Below are positions 1 to 11,313 of a stretch of 64,000 nt of DNA, piece after piece. The stretch spans positions 119,514-183,513 of the forward strand of contig NZ_JAFCLN010000013.1 of the NCBI RefSeq assembly GCF_018129385.1. Reading direction: 5' to 3'. Origin of the DNA: Bradyrhizobium lablabi (GTDB taxonomy: Bacteria > Pseudomonadota > Alphaproteobacteria > Rhizobiales > Xanthobacteraceae). The translations under genes and the position numbers were made by a program. The notes under the pieces are model-generated. The model had not been told where the DNA came from. It made no database searches and was given only the letters and a program-made list of their open reading frames with translations. The first letter of the stretch is position 1, and the number at the start of each line of letters is the position of its first letter.

Positions 1-956
1 CTGACCGTCGGGCCGAGATTGCTCGCAAAGCAGCGACCGCGCGATGGGGAGCGCAAATGCCGCGCGCCACCCACAAAGGAAATTTCAAAGAGGAATTTGG
101 CCTTGATGTCGAATGCTACGTTCTAGACGATGCGGCAAAGACAGCGGTCGTTAGTCAGACGGGCATGGCGCGAGCGTTAGGTTTGCCGTCCACCGGGGGC
201 GCTTTTCCGCGATTTTTCACCGGCAAAGCTATCGCCAATGCAATCGGTCTCGATGTCCGCCAAAAACTAGAGAATCCGATTAAATTTCAGACTCTTACGA
301 GCGGTATCGAAAGAGGTCCCGACCGGATGGTCGTGAACGGATTTGATGCTGCTCTTCTGATCGATCTTTGCAAGGCGATTGTCGCTATTGAAGCTGAAGG
401 GAAGCTCTACCGCCGCCATCACCGCGTTGCCGCTCAAGCGCATATTATTCTGGGCGCTTCAGCAAAGGCTGGCATTCGGCAACTCGTCTACGCGCTGGCA
501 GGATACAATCCCACTGCCGAGGAAGTTATTGCAGCGTTCAAGCTCTATGTGCAGGAAGAAGCGAAAAAGTATGAGCAGGAATTCCCAAGTGAATTGTACC
601 TGCAATGGCACCGCCTCTACGCCATACCGGTGCCAGTGCGTGGCAAGCCGTGGCACTTCAAGCACCTAACTATCAAGCACGTCTATTTCCCGCTTGCGAA
701 GAGCAGTGGGAAGGTGCTGGAGTTGCTGCGAGCCCTGAAAGCCAAAGAGGGGGATCGGCAAAAAAAGCTGTTCCAGTTTCTGAATGAACTTGGTGCGCGG
801 ATGTTGCGAATCCACATCGGTCGGGTGCTGGAGATGGCAGAATCCTCCGATGATCGCTTCGCGTACGAAAAGAAAATCATCGAACGATTTGGCGGGCAGC
901 ACGAGTTAGATCTGATTGTTCCTCCGCAGCCGGAAATGAAAGAGGCCGCCAACTGA
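1..956 (+). CDS. P63C-domain protein, 5' end outside the window
   Basis: The reading frame is open to the window edge: the codons before the ATG at 57 read DRRAEIARKAATARWGAQ with no stop, so the gene starts upstream and the ATG at 57 is internal. The basic Ala/Arg/Trp-rich N-terminal patch followed by the rest of the 299-residue body resembles P63C-domain proteins, which are found mostly in phages, plasmids and genomic islands; their function is unknown. Codon use is less GC-rich than in recA next door (AAA, TTT and GAA are frequent), which fits acquisition by transfer. The stop lies inside a hairpin that could end transcription. Family call moderately sure; function unknown. Confidence 0.7.
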   Translation, partial: DRRAEIARKAATARWGAQMPRATHKGNFKEEFGLDVECYVLDDAAKTAVVSQTGMARALGLPSTGGAFPRFFTGKAIANAIGLDVRQKLENPIKFQTLTSGIERGPDRMVVNGFDAALLIDLCKAIVAIEAEGKLYRRHHRVAAQAHIILGASAKAGIRQLVYALAGYNPTAEEVIAAFKLYVQEEAKKYEQEFPSELYLQWHRLYAIPVPVRGKPWHFKHLTIKHVYFPLAKSSGKVLELLRALKAKEGDRQKKLFQFLNELGARMLRIHIGRVLEMAESSDDRFAYEKKIIERFGGQHELDLIVPPQPEMKEAAN

Positions 957-964
957 GGCGGCCT
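943..964 (+). terminator. hairpin at the stop of the P63C gene
   Basis: Perfect 8-bp inverted repeat AGGCCGCC / GGCGGCCT around a 6-nt loop (951-956) that contains the stop codon. Only a short T-poor tail follows, so this is at best a weak intrinsic terminator. Confidence 0.45.
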
Positions 965-1024
965 TACTTGCCTAGACGGTGCTCGTATTTTTTCTACGCC
1001 TAGACGCCAAGAGAACAATTCCCG

Positions 1025-1080
1025 AACTAGGCCACTGCCATTTTCAAACTAGGCCACTGAGCCCGGAAACAGGCCATTAC
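1025..1080. repeat. three short direct repeats, possible IS21-type end remnant
   Basis: AACTAGGCCACTG occurs at 1025-1037 and again at 1047-1059, and a diverged copy (AACAGGCCATT) lies around 1068-1078. The AGGCCA cores are spaced 22 and 20 bp apart. Multiple short repeats near a terminus are typical of IS21-family elements. No transposase is present in the window, so this could only be a leftover end. Confidence 0.35.
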
Positions 1081-1094
1081 CGTCCCTCGCAAAA

Positions 1095-1109
1095 GAACAT
1101 ATTGCGAAC
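1095..1109 (+). promoter_or_regulatory. LexA (SOS) box of recA
   Basis: GAAC at 1095-1098 and GAAC at 1106-1109 with exactly 7 bases between them. This direct-repeat GAAC-N7-GAAC is the established LexA site of alphaproteobacteria. It lies 95 bp upstream of the recA start, so LexA repression of recA is expected. Confidence 0.85.
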
Positions 1110-1203
1110 ATAGAACAAATGTGGTACGGAATTTTCACACGCGAAAAAATCCCGATTCTGGCTGTTTGTGCCGCCTGCGAATCCGCCATAAGGAGCACCA
1201 CCT

Positions 1204-2289
1204 ATGTCCGCTACTGCCCTGCGTATCGTCGAAGGATCCTCCATGGATAAGTCCAAGGCGCTGTCCGCCGCGCTGTCCCAGATCGAACGTCAGTTCGGCA
1301 AGGGGTCTGTGATGAAGCTCGGCAAGAACGACCGCTCGATGGATGTCGAGACGGTGTCGTCGGGCTCGCTCGGGCTCGATATCGCGCTCGGCGTCGGCGG
1401 CCTGCCCAAGGGACGCGTGGTCGAGATCTACGGACCGGAATCGTCGGGCAAAACCACGCTGGCGCTGCATACGGTGGCGGAAGGCCAGAAGAAGGGCGGC
1501 ATCTGCGCCTTCATCGACGCCGAGCACGCGCTCGATCCGGTCTATGCGCGCAAGCTTGGCGTCAACATCGATGAACTCCTGATCTCGCAGCCGGACACCG
1601 GCGAGCAGGCGCTGGAAATCTGCGACACGCTGGTGCGCTCCGGCGCGGTCGACGTGCTGGTGGTGGACTCGGTCGCAGCGCTGGTGCCGAAGGCCGAGCT
1701 CGAAGGCGAGATGGGCGATGCGCTGCCCGGACTTCAAGCTCGTTTGATGAGCCAGGCGCTGCGCAAGCTCACCGCGTCGATCAACAAGTCCAACACCATG
1801 GTGATCTTCATCAACCAGATCCGCATGAAGATCGGCGTGATGTACGGCTCTCCCGAAACCACCACCGGCGGCAACGCTCTGAAATTTTACGCCTCCGTCC
1901 GCCTCGACATCCGCCGCATCGGCGCCATCAAGGAGCGCGACGAGGTGGTCGGCAACACCACCCGCGTAAAGGTCGTGAAGAACAAGCTGGCGCCGCCGTT
2001 CAAGCAGGTCGAGTTCGACATCATGTATGGCGAGGGCGTCTCCAAGATGGGCGAGATCCTCGACCTCGGCGTCAAGGCCGGCATCGTCGAAAAATCCGGC
2101 GCCTGGTTCTCCTATGACAGCCAGCGCCTCGGCCAGGGCCGCGAGAACGCCAAGGCGTTTTTGAAGGCCAATCCGGACGTCACCGCAAAGATCGAGACCT
2201 CGATCCGGCAAAATTCCGGCCTGATCTCCGAGCAGATTCTTGCCGGCACCCCCGAGCGCGACGCCGATGGCGTCGAACCGGAGGAATGA
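1204..2289 (+). CDS. recA: recombinase RecA
   Basis: DNA recombinase that forms ATP-dependent filaments on single-stranded DNA, drives strand exchange and stimulates LexA self-cleavage. The 361 residues match the usual length. The Walker A loop GPESSGKTT is at about 77-85, and the Walker B strand LVVDSVAAL and the loop-2 region (INQIRMKIGVMYG, then ETTTGG) follow. The ATG at 1204 is preceded by a good AAGGAG site; an internal ATG (MDKSKAL) 13 residues in is the alternative. Single gene behind a clear SOS box. Downstream is a palindromic repeat, then the convergent gcvP. Confidence 0.98.
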   Translation: MSATALRIVEGSSMDKSKALSAALSQIERQFGKGSVMKLGKNDRSMDVETVSSGSLGLDIALGVGGLPKGRVVEIYGPESSGKTTLALHTVAEGQKKGGICAFIDAEHALDPVYARKLGVNIDELLISQPDTGEQALEICDTLVRSGAVDVLVVDSVAALVPKAELEGEMGDALPGLQARLMSQALRKLTASINKSNTMVIFINQIRMKIGVMYGSPETTTGGNALKFYASVRLDIRRIGAIKERDEVVGNTTRVKVVKNKLAPPFKQVEFDIMYGEGVSKMGEILDLGVKAGIVEKSGAWFSYDSQRLGQGRENAKAFLKANPDVTAKIETSIRQNSGLISEQILAGTPERDADGVEPEE

Positions 2290-2400
2290 GGTTTTGATCT
2301 GAAGCTCGTGTTTCAAGAGAGCGGGCGCTGAAGACGTTGAGTTGCCGACGTCTTTGGCGCCCATTTTGTTTGTGTTTTGAATGCCTCAAAGGCTTCTATC

Positions 2401-2536
2401 GCGTCCCGGACGCAGTGCAACGCACCGCGAAGCGGTGTGGTGCGCTGCTGAGCCGGGCCCCATCGCTTCTGCACAAACAGGTGTGGGTCCCGGTTCTGCG
2501 AAGCAGCGCAAGAGCGCTGCATCGCGTCCGGGACAC
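2401..2536. repeat. palindromic intergenic repeat between recA and gcvP
   Basis: GTCCCGGACGC at about 2403-2413 is inverted as GCGTCCGGGAC at about 2524-2534, with further internal symmetry (GCCGGGCCCC, GGGTCCCGG). It fills the recA-gcvP convergent spacer and resembles the dispersed palindromic repeats of Bradyrhizobium. It could act as a bidirectional transcription barrier. Confidence 0.7.
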
Positions 2537-2548
2537 GAGGTCTGGTTT

Positions 2549-5422
2549 TTACTCCGCCGCCTCGGCATAATCCGTCACCGGCGGGCACGAGCACACCAGG
2601 TTGCGGTCGCCGTAGACGTTGTCGACGCGGCCAACCGGGCTCCAGTATTTGTCCGAGCGCGACACACCCGCCGGGAAGCAGCCCTCGGCGCGGCTGTAGG
2701 GGCGGGCCCACGCATCATCCGCGATGTCGTGCACGGTGTGCGGCGCATTGCGCAGCGGCGAGACCTCGACCTTCCAGCGGCCGGCTTCGATCTCGGCGAT
2801 TTCGTTGCGGATCGCGATCATGGCGTCGCAAAAGCGGTCCAGCTCCATCTTCGATTCCGACTCGGTCGGCTCGATCATCAGCGTGCCCGGCACCGGGAAA
2901 CTCATGGTCGGGGCATGGAAGCCGTAGTCGATCAGCCGCTTGGCGATATCGTCGACGGTGACGCCGGCCGAATTCTTCAGCGGACGGGGATCGACGATGC
3001 ATTCATGCGCGACGCGGCCTTTTGCATTCCGGTACAGCACCGGGAAATGCGGCTGGAGACGTGCTGCGATGTAGTTCGCGTTCAAAATCGCGATCTCGGT
3101 CGCGCGTTGCAAGCCTTCGCCGCCCATCGTCAGGATGTAGATGTAGGAGATGGTGAGGATCGACGCCGAGCCTGATGGAGCTGCCGACACCGGACCGACC
3201 GGATGCGGTGTCGCGCCGTCCGTAAAGGGATGGCCCGGCAGGAACGGTGCGAGATGCGCCCTTACGCCGATCGGGCCCATGCCGGGGCCGCCGCCGCCAT
3301 GCGGAATGCAGAACGTCTTGTGCAGGTTGAGATGGCTGACATCGGCGCCGTAGTCGCCGGGCCGCGCGAGGCCGACCTGCGCATTCAGATTGGCGCCGTC
3401 GAGATAAACCTGCCCGCCGTGCTGATGGACGATGTCGCAGATGTCGCGGATGTGCTCCTCGAACACGCCATGGGTCGAGGGATAGGTGATCATCACGGCC
3501 GCGAGATTTTTGGAATGCTTCTCCGCCTTGGCGCGCAGATCGTCGACGTCGACATCGCCGCGCGCATCGCAGGCGACCACCACGACATCCATGCCGACCA
3601 TCGCGGCGGAAGCCGGGTTGGTGCCGTGCGCGGAGGAGGGGATGAGGCACACCTTGCGATGCGGCTCGCCGCGTGCGGCGTGATAGCCGCGGATCGCGAG
3701 CAGCCCGGCATATTCTCCCTGCGCGCCCGAATTCGGCTGTAGCGACACCGCGTCATAGCCGGTGATGTCGGCGAGCCACTTTTCCAGCCGCGCGAACAGC
3801 GCGTGATAGCCCGCCGCCTGCTCGCGCGGCGCGAACGGATGCAAGCTTCCGAACGCCGGCCAGGTCAGCGGGATCATTTCCGTCGTGGCATTCAGCTTCA
3901 TGGTGCAGGAACCGAGCGGGATCATCGCGCGGTCGAGCGCGAGATCGCGGTCGCTCAGTTTTCGCATGTAGCGCAGCAGTTCGGTCTCCGAGCGATGCGC
4001 GTGGAACACCGGATGGGCGAGGAAGGCTTTTTTGCGCTTCAACTCGGCCGGCAGCGTGTCACGTACGCCAACTTCGATCTCGGCATAGGCCAGCTTGCCG
4101 CCGAAGGCGCGCCACACCGCCTCGACGGTCTCCGCCGTCGTGGTCTCATCCAGCGCAATGCCGAGCATGCCGTTGCCGATGCGGAGGTTGATCCTTTCCG
4201 CAACCGCGCGCGCGACGATCTCGCTCTGCTTGCCGCCGGCATCGACCGTCAGCGTATCGAAGAACACATCGCTCCGCGGCGCAAAGCCTAGCTTGCGCAG
4301 TCCCGCCGCCAGCACCGCGGCGCGGCGATGCACCGTGCGCGCGATGTGGGTCAGCCCCTCGGGGCCATGATAGACCGCGTACATCGAGGCGATTACCGCA
4401 AGCAGCACCTGCGCGGTGCAGATGTTCGAAGTCGCCTTTTCGCGCCGGATATGCTGCTCACGCGTCTGTAGCGCGAGCCGATAGGCCGGCTGCCCCCGCG
4501 AATCCACCGAGAGGCCAACGATGCGGCCGGGCAGCGAACGCTTCAGCGCATCGCGCACCGCCATGTAGGCCGCGTGCGGGCCGCCATAGCCCATCGGCAC
4601 GCCGAAACGCTGGGCAGAACCGACCGCGATATCGGCGCCGAGCTCGCCGGGCGAAGCCAGCAGCGTCAGCGCCAGCAGGTCGGCGGTGACGATGGCAAGC
4701 GCGCCCTTCGCACGCAGCGTCGCGATCGCCGGCCGCAGATCGCGCACGACGCCTGATGTGCCCGGGTACTGCAGCAGCGCACCGAACATTTCGGCCTTGT
4801 CGAGATCGGTGAGGGGATCGCCGACGACGACGTTCCATCCCAGCGGCTCCGCCCGCGTGCGCAGCACGGCGAGCGTCTGCGGATGCACCTCGGCATCGAC
4901 AAAGAACGCCTTCGTCTTCACCTGCGAGGCACGCTCTGCCAGCGCCATTGCTTCCGCCGCGGCGGTGCCTTCATCGAGCAGCGAGGCGTTGGCGACGTCG
5001 AGCCCGGTGAGGTCGCAGATCATGGTCTGGAAGTTGAACAGCGCTTCCAGCCGGCCCTGGCTGATCTCGGGCTGATACGGCGTATAGGCGGTGTACCAGG
5101 CCGGATTCTCCAGAATGTTGCGCTGAATAACCGCGGGGAGGATCGTGCCGGAATAGCCAGTGCCGATCAGCGAGGTGAATACCTGGTTCTGCGCAGCAAG
5201 CGCGGTCATGTGCGCGAGTGCCTCCGTCTCGCTCAAGGCGCGGCCGAGATCGAGCGGCGCCTTTTGCCGGATCGAGGAGGGCAGCGTCTGGCCCATCAAC
5301 TCGGCGAGGCTTTTGGCGCCGACCGTCTCCAGCATCGCGCCGATATCGCGCGGCGAGGGGCCGATATGCCGGCGCACGAAGGTGGTGGCGGCTTCGCTGG
5401 TGTGTTTGAGCGGCGCGTTCAT
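2549..5422 (-). CDS. gcvP: glycine dehydrogenase (decarboxylating), P-protein
   Basis: PLP enzyme that decarboxylates glycine and hands the aminomethyl group to lipoylated GcvH. 957 residues, the normal single-chain length. The PLP lysine is K702 in NLHKTFC, followed by the glycine-rich loop GGGGPGMGPIGV; the N-terminal half carries the pseudo-dimeric partner domain. Last gene of gcvT-gcvH-gcvP on the minus strand, 9 nt after gcvH, so it is controlled by the glycine riboswitch upstream of gcvT. Confidence 0.98.
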   Translation of the reverse strand: MNAPLKHTSEAATTFVRRHIGPSPRDIGAMLETVGAKSLAELMGQTLPSSIRQKAPLDLGRALSETEALAHMTALAAQNQVFTSLIGTGYSGTILPAVIQRNILENPAWYTAYTPYQPEISQGRLEALFNFQTMICDLTGLDVANASLLDEGTAAAEAMALAERASQVKTKAFFVDAEVHPQTLAVLRTRAEPLGWNVVVGDPLTDLDKAEMFGALLQYPGTSGVVRDLRPAIATLRAKGALAIVTADLLALTLLASPGELGADIAVGSAQRFGVPMGYGGPHAAYMAVRDALKRSLPGRIVGLSVDSRGQPAYRLALQTREQHIRREKATSNICTAQVLLAVIASMYAVYHGPEGLTHIARTVHRRAAVLAAGLRKLGFAPRSDVFFDTLTVDAGGKQSEIVARAVAERINLRIGNGMLGIALDETTTAETVEAVWRAFGGKLAYAEIEVGVRDTLPAELKRKKAFLAHPVFHAHRSETELLRYMRKLSDRDLALDRAMIPLGSCTMKLNATTEMIPLTWPAFGSLHPFAPREQAAGYHALFARLEKWLADITGYDAVSLQPNSGAQGEYAGLLAIRGYHAARGEPHRKVCLIPSSAHGTNPASAAMVGMDVVVVACDARGDVDVDDLRAKAEKHSKNLAAVMITYPSTHGVFEEHIRDICDIVHQHGGQVYLDGANLNAQVGLARPGDYGADVSHLNLHKTFCIPHGGGGPGMGPIGVRAHLAPFLPGHPFTDGATPHPVGPVSAAPSGSASILTISYIYILTMGGEGLQRATEIAILNANYIAARLQPHFPVLYRNAKGRVAHECIVDPRPLKNSAGVTVDDIAKRLIDYGFHAPTMSFPVPGTLMIEPTESESKMELDRFCDAMIAIRNEIAEIEAGRWKVEVSPLRNAPHTVHDIADDAWARPYSRAEGCFPAGVSRSDKYWSPVGRVDNVYGDRNLVCSCPPVTDYAEAAE

Positions 5423-5431
5423 GTGTTCACC

Positions 5432-5797
5432 TCAGGCCGTATGCTTTGCGTAGGCGGCCTCATCCATCAGGCCGCCGAGTTCGCCCTTGTCGGCGATCTT
5501 GATCTTGAAAAACCACGCCTTGCCGTCGGCATCGGAATTCACCAGCGCAGGTTCCGCTACGAGCGCGTCGTTCACTTCCACCACTTCGCCCGAGATCGGC
5601 GCATAGACGTCGGAGGCGGCTTTTACCGATTCCACCACGGCGGCGGCTTCCGCCTTCTGGAACGAACGGCCGACCTTCGGCAGCTCGATGAACACGACAT
5701 CGCCAAGCTGCGACTGCGCGTAATCGGTGATGCCGATGGTGGCGACGTCACCTTCGATGCGAAGCCATTCGTGGTCGGAGGTGTAGAGCGTCGTCAT
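5432..5797 (-). CDS. gcvH: glycine cleavage system H protein
   Basis: Small lipoyl carrier that shuttles the aminomethyl intermediate between P, T and L proteins. 121 residues. The lipoylation lysine is K59 in VESVKAASD, in the expected hairpin of the lipoyl domain. It sits between gcvT and gcvP with 9-nt gaps, so the three are co-transcribed. The L protein (lipoamide dehydrogenase) is not encoded here. Confidence 0.98.
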   Translation of the reverse strand: MTTLYTSDHEWLRIEGDVATIGITDYAQSQLGDVVFIELPKVGRSFQKAEAAAVVESVKAASDVYAPISGEVVEVNDALVAEPALVNSDADGKAWFFKIKIADKGELGGLMDEAAYAKHTA

Positions 5798-5806
5798 GAA
5801 AAACCT

Positions 5807-6955
5807 CTAGCGTTTATAGGTGTTGGGTACGAAGGGCGTGGCGGCGACCTGTAGCGGCAGGCGCTGTCCGCGCACTTCGGCGAACAGGGTCGTGCCGAGT
5901 GCAGCGAGTGGGGAGGGGGCATAGCCCATCGCGACCGGCGCATTGAGGCTCGGGCCGAAGCCGCCTGATGTGACCTTGCCGATCTGTTCGGAGGAGGCCG
6001 CATCCGCAAACAGCGGCGCGCCCTCGCGCACCGGTGCACGGCCTTCCGCTTTCAGGCCGACGCGGCGGCGCGGCGCGCCCTTGTCGAACTGCGAAAGAAT
6101 CTTTTCCGCGCCCGGAAACCCGCCGGCGCGCGCGCCGCCGTTGCGGCGGCTCTTCTGCACCGACCATTCAAGCGCGGCTTCCACCGGCGTGGTCGTGGTG
6201 TCGATGTCGTGGCCGTAAAGACAAAGCCCGGCCTCGAGCCGCAGGCTGTCACGCGCGCCGAGTCCGATCGGCAGCACATCAGGATCGTCGAGCAGCGCCG
6301 TTACCAGCGCCTCGGCCTGTTCGGCCGGGACGGAAATCTCAAAGCCGTCCTCGCCGGTATAGCCTGAGCGCGACACAAAACAGTCATAAGCGCCGATGCG
6401 GCGCGGACCGGCATCCATGAATTTCATCGCGGAAACATCTGCACCAATTTTAGTCAAAGCCGCTTCGGCCTTCGGCCCCTGCAACGCGATCAGCGCACGA
6501 TTCGGCAAAGGCTCAATGATGCAGTCATCGGAAAGTTTGGCGCGCAGATGCGCCTCGTCATCCGCCTTGCAGGCGGCATTGACCACCAGGAACAGGTGAT
6601 CGCCGAAATTGGCGACCATCAGATCGTCCAGGATGCCGCCGGCGTCATTGGTGAACTGGGCGTAGCGCTGCCGTCCCGGCGCAACCGCCACGATATCTTG
6701 CGGCACCAGCCGTTCCAGCGCGCGCGCGGCATTTTCCACCCGGCCGGATTTTGCCCGCAGCACGATCTGGCCCATATGGGACACATCGAACAGTCCGGCA
6801 CTACCGCGGGTGTGCAGATGTTCCTTCAGCACGCCGGCGGGATATTGCACGGGCATGTCATAGCCCGCGAACGGCACCATTTTGCCGCCGCGCTTGATGT
6901 GCAGCGCGTGCAGCGGGGTGGTTTTCAGGCTGTTTTCGGATTCGCGCGCAAGCAT
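5807..6955 (-). CDS. gcvT: glycine cleavage system T protein (aminomethyltransferase)
   Basis: Transfers the methylene group from aminomethyl-GcvH to tetrahydrofolate and releases ammonia. The body from TTPLHALHIKRGGKMVPFAGY onward is a canonical GcvT, including GLFDVSHMGQ and the C-terminal MGYAP segment. The frame is open upstream to 7099, but those codons lie inside the riboswitch, so I chose the ATG at 6955 (MLARESENSLKTT), giving 382 residues. First gene of gcvTHP. Confidence 0.96.
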   Translation of the reverse strand: MLARESENSLKTTPLHALHIKRGGKMVPFAGYDMPVQYPAGVLKEHLHTRGSAGLFDVSHMGQIVLRAKSGRVENAARALERLVPQDIVAVAPGRQRYAQFTNDAGGILDDLMVANFGDHLFLVVNAACKADDEAHLRAKLSDDCIIEPLPNRALIALQGPKAEAALTKIGADVSAMKFMDAGPRRIGAYDCFVSRSGYTGEDGFEISVPAEQAEALVTALLDDPDVLPIGLGARDSLRLEAGLCLYGHDIDTTTTPVEAALEWSVQKSRRNGGARAGGFPGAEKILSQFDKGAPRRRVGLKAEGRAPVREGAPLFADAASSEQIGKVTSGGFGPSLNAPVAMGYAPSPLAALGTTLFAEVRGQRLPLQVAATPFVPNTYKR

Positions 6956-6968
6956 CACAGAGGCCCTC

Positions 6969-7004
6969 GCAGGTTCCCGGGGACCAGCCCCCGAAAAATC
7001 CTGC
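6969..7004 (-). promoter_or_regulatory. nested hairpin between glycine riboswitch and gcvT
   Basis: On the minus strand GCAGG pairs with CCTGC (7000-7004 with 6969-6973), enclosing a second stem CGGGG/CCCCG (6989-6993 with 6978-6982). It lies between the aptamers and the gcvT ribosome-binding region and has no U tract. It may be part of the riboswitch expression platform, acting on translation rather than termination (inference). Confidence 0.45.
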
Positions 7005-7009
7005 AGAAA

Positions 7010-7200
7010 GCCCCATCTGTCGCTGTGCCTGAGAGTATTATCCCGTCGGCGGACGCGTAGGGCTTGTGGCCTTCGGCGCCTCTTTCCAGATGCATTCAAG
7101 TCACGCGGTCCGTTTGCCTGAGAGTTTCCGGGGCGGTTGCTCCTTCGGCGCCGGCATCAAAGCCGATCTCTCCCGACGTGACTGTCGTCTAGCAGATGGG
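7010..7200 (-). ncRNA. tandem glycine riboswitch
   Basis: Two glycine aptamers in series in the gcvT leader. Read on the plus strand, the conserved blocks occur twice: GCCTGAGAG at 7027-7035 and 7116-7124, and CCTTCGGCGCC at 7070-7080 and 7142-7152. These are the complements of the conserved cores of the glycine riboswitch. The gcvT-proximal aptamer spans roughly 7011-7083 and the distal one roughly 7084-7195. Glycine binding normally turns gcv expression on. Confidence 0.93.
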
Positions 7201-7224
7201 AGGGAAACACGGCTCCCACAAGTC

Positions 7225-7230
7225 TGTCAA
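7225..7230 (-). promoter_or_regulatory. possible -35 element of the gcv promoter
   Basis: TTGACA on the minus strand just upstream of the riboswitch. The matching -10 (around TTTCCC) is poor, so only the -35 is supported by sequence. Confidence 0.35.
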
Positions 7231-7380
7231 CGCGGCGAAAGCGCTATCAACGGCCCTTTGTGTGCTGCGGCAAGCCCATGATCCGCCTGCACAGTTTCTG
7301 GACAGGCGCACAGGCAATGTCTAAAAGCGTCTCTTCCGGGAAACTGCCGTTCCCGCAAAGCTTTCCCCGATTGGATGAAC

Positions 7381-10056
<2,676 letters not shown>

Positions 10057-10072
10057 GGGCCGGCCTCGCGCG

Positions 10073-10234
10073 TTACGGATCGTTCGCGGGCTTCTTGCAA
10101 AGCGGCTCGTATTCGGCCGCCCGCTCGGTCCATTTCTCTGCTTCGGCTATCCAGTATTCCCGCCGGGCAGCGTCGGTCTGTGCCTTCGCCAGACACCGTG
10201 CCGCCTCGACAAGGCAGGACAATCTTCGATCCAT
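10073..10234 (-). CDS. small conserved-looking protein, 53 aa
   Basis: ATG at 10234 with a GGGGA ribosome site about 6 nt upstream, stop TAA at 10073. The product begins MDRRLSCLVEAARCLAKAQT and ends in an aromatic/charged helix (YWIAEAEKWTERAAEYEPL). Predicted all-helical, soluble and charged, with three Cys. The style (AARREYWIAEAEKW) resembles small helical proteins I have seen in Bradyrhizobium genomes; function unknown. Convergent with alaS, ending 17 nt after its stop. Too short for ordinary ORF cut-offs. Confidence 0.65.
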   Translation of the reverse strand: MDRRLSCLVEAARCLAKAQTDAARREYWIAEAEKWTERAAEYEPLCKKPANDP

Positions 10235-10317
10235 GTTGGTCCCCATTCACGGGAATAGGGAAGAGGATTCAGGATGCCGGCTCCGTGCGGCGCGTCACAT
10301 AGGGACTGGGGCGCGCT

Positions 10318-11304
10318 CTACTGCTTTGCTATCGCCGGCCCGATGCGGTCGATCCGGTTGGTCCAGATACCGCCGGCATATCCTTTCGGCAGCAGCGTGA
10401 GATCTTCCACCCGGTCGATGCCCTTCGAGAAATCCTCGCCATCGTGGGGTCCGATGACGAAGACCCCGGATCGATGCTTGTTCATGCGGGCGAGAAAGCG
10501 GTTCGGCCAGCCCCACAGCCATGGCGCATAGTTAACCGGGACCAGCAGCAGGCTGCGTTCGCAATCCGCGGGGACATGTCCGGACCATCCGAGCAGGAGA
10601 TAGCGGATCAGGCAGCGCTTTAGCGTAGCTCCCGACATCGTCGCGACGTCGAGCCTTTCGCGCACCTGCGCGACCGGCAGCGCGCCGCCATAGATCATCA
10701 GCCGTTGCAGTTGCGCCTGTGGCAATGATTGCAGCCGGGCCGCCAACAGTCGGCCCTCGGCGGGATCGTTGCTCTTGATGTGGATGAGAAAGCGCTTGTC
10801 GGGAAAGGCGGCCAGCACCTCGTCCAGCGATGGCATCAAGCCGACGCCCTTGCCGCGAAACGGCCAGGTCTTGCCGCCATCGGCGGTATAGCCGTAGCCG
10901 ACGTCCAGTCTCTTCAGGTCTGGGAGCGAATGCTCGCGGGTGACGCCCTTGCCGTCGGTGCGGCAGTCCAGCGTCCAGTCGTGAAACACGGCGAACTGGC
11001 CGTCCGTCGTCGGATGAATATCGAGCTCGACGATGTCGGCGCCGGCGGCAAAGGCCGCGCGCATCGAGGGCAGGGTGTTTTCGATTAAGCCGTGCTCGGG
11101 TGGAAAGATACGCGCTGCCGTGCAGGTCGTCGCGGTGAGGCCCTCTGTGCCGTAGGTCTGCGCCAGCCCACGATGCGCGAGCAAGGTGGGCTTTGCCCCC
11201 GGCGCGGTCCAGAGCGAGCTGTTGTTGAGCCAGATCGCCGCCGCGGCAATGAGGACCAGCGCTCCGACCCAGGCCAGTCGCCGCATCTGCACGTTACGAT
11301 TCAC
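10318..11304 (-). CDS. glycerophosphodiester phosphodiesterase family protein
   Basis: Hydrolyses glycerophosphodiesters to glycerol 3-phosphate and an alcohol. 328 residues from a GTG start; an ATG six codons in (MRRLAWVG) is the alternative. A hydrophobic N-terminal helix (about residues 8-26) suggests a membrane anchor or signal. GDPD hallmarks follow: LLAHRG (His44-Arg45), ENTLPSMRAAFAAGADIVEL with ELDIH, and VFHDWTLDC. The C-terminal half is less conserved. Ten nt upstream lies the DUF3455 gene on the same strand, so the two may be co-transcribed. Confidence 0.9.
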   Translation of the reverse strand: MNRNVQMRRLAWVGALVLIAAAAIWLNNSSLWTAPGAKPTLLAHRGLAQTYGTEGLTATTCTAARIFPPEHGLIENTLPSMRAAFAAGADIVELDIHPTTDGQFAVFHDWTLDCRTDGKGVTREHSLPDLKRLDVGYGYTADGGKTWPFRGKGVGLMPSLDEVLAAFPDKRFLIHIKSNDPAEGRLLAARLQSLPQAQLQRLMIYGGALPVAQVRERLDVATMSGATLKRCLIRYLLLGWSGHVPADCERSLLLVPVNYAPWLWGWPNRFLARMNKHRSGVFVIGPHDGEDFSKGIDRVEDLTLLPKGYAGGIWTNRIDRIGPAIAKQ

Positions 11305-11313
11305 GCCAGCGGC

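Noticed and set aside
1135..2364. Long minus-strand frame of 409 codons opposite recA
   Set aside because: Shadow of recA caused by GC-rich third positions; no protein family and recA is certain.
2313..2711. Open frames crossing the recA-gcvP spacer
   Set aside because: They run through a palindromic repeat and the gcvP 3' end; no protein-like features.
7000..7099. Longer gcvT start at 7099
   Set aside because: It would translate through the conserved riboswitch; the ATG at 6955 fits GcvT families.
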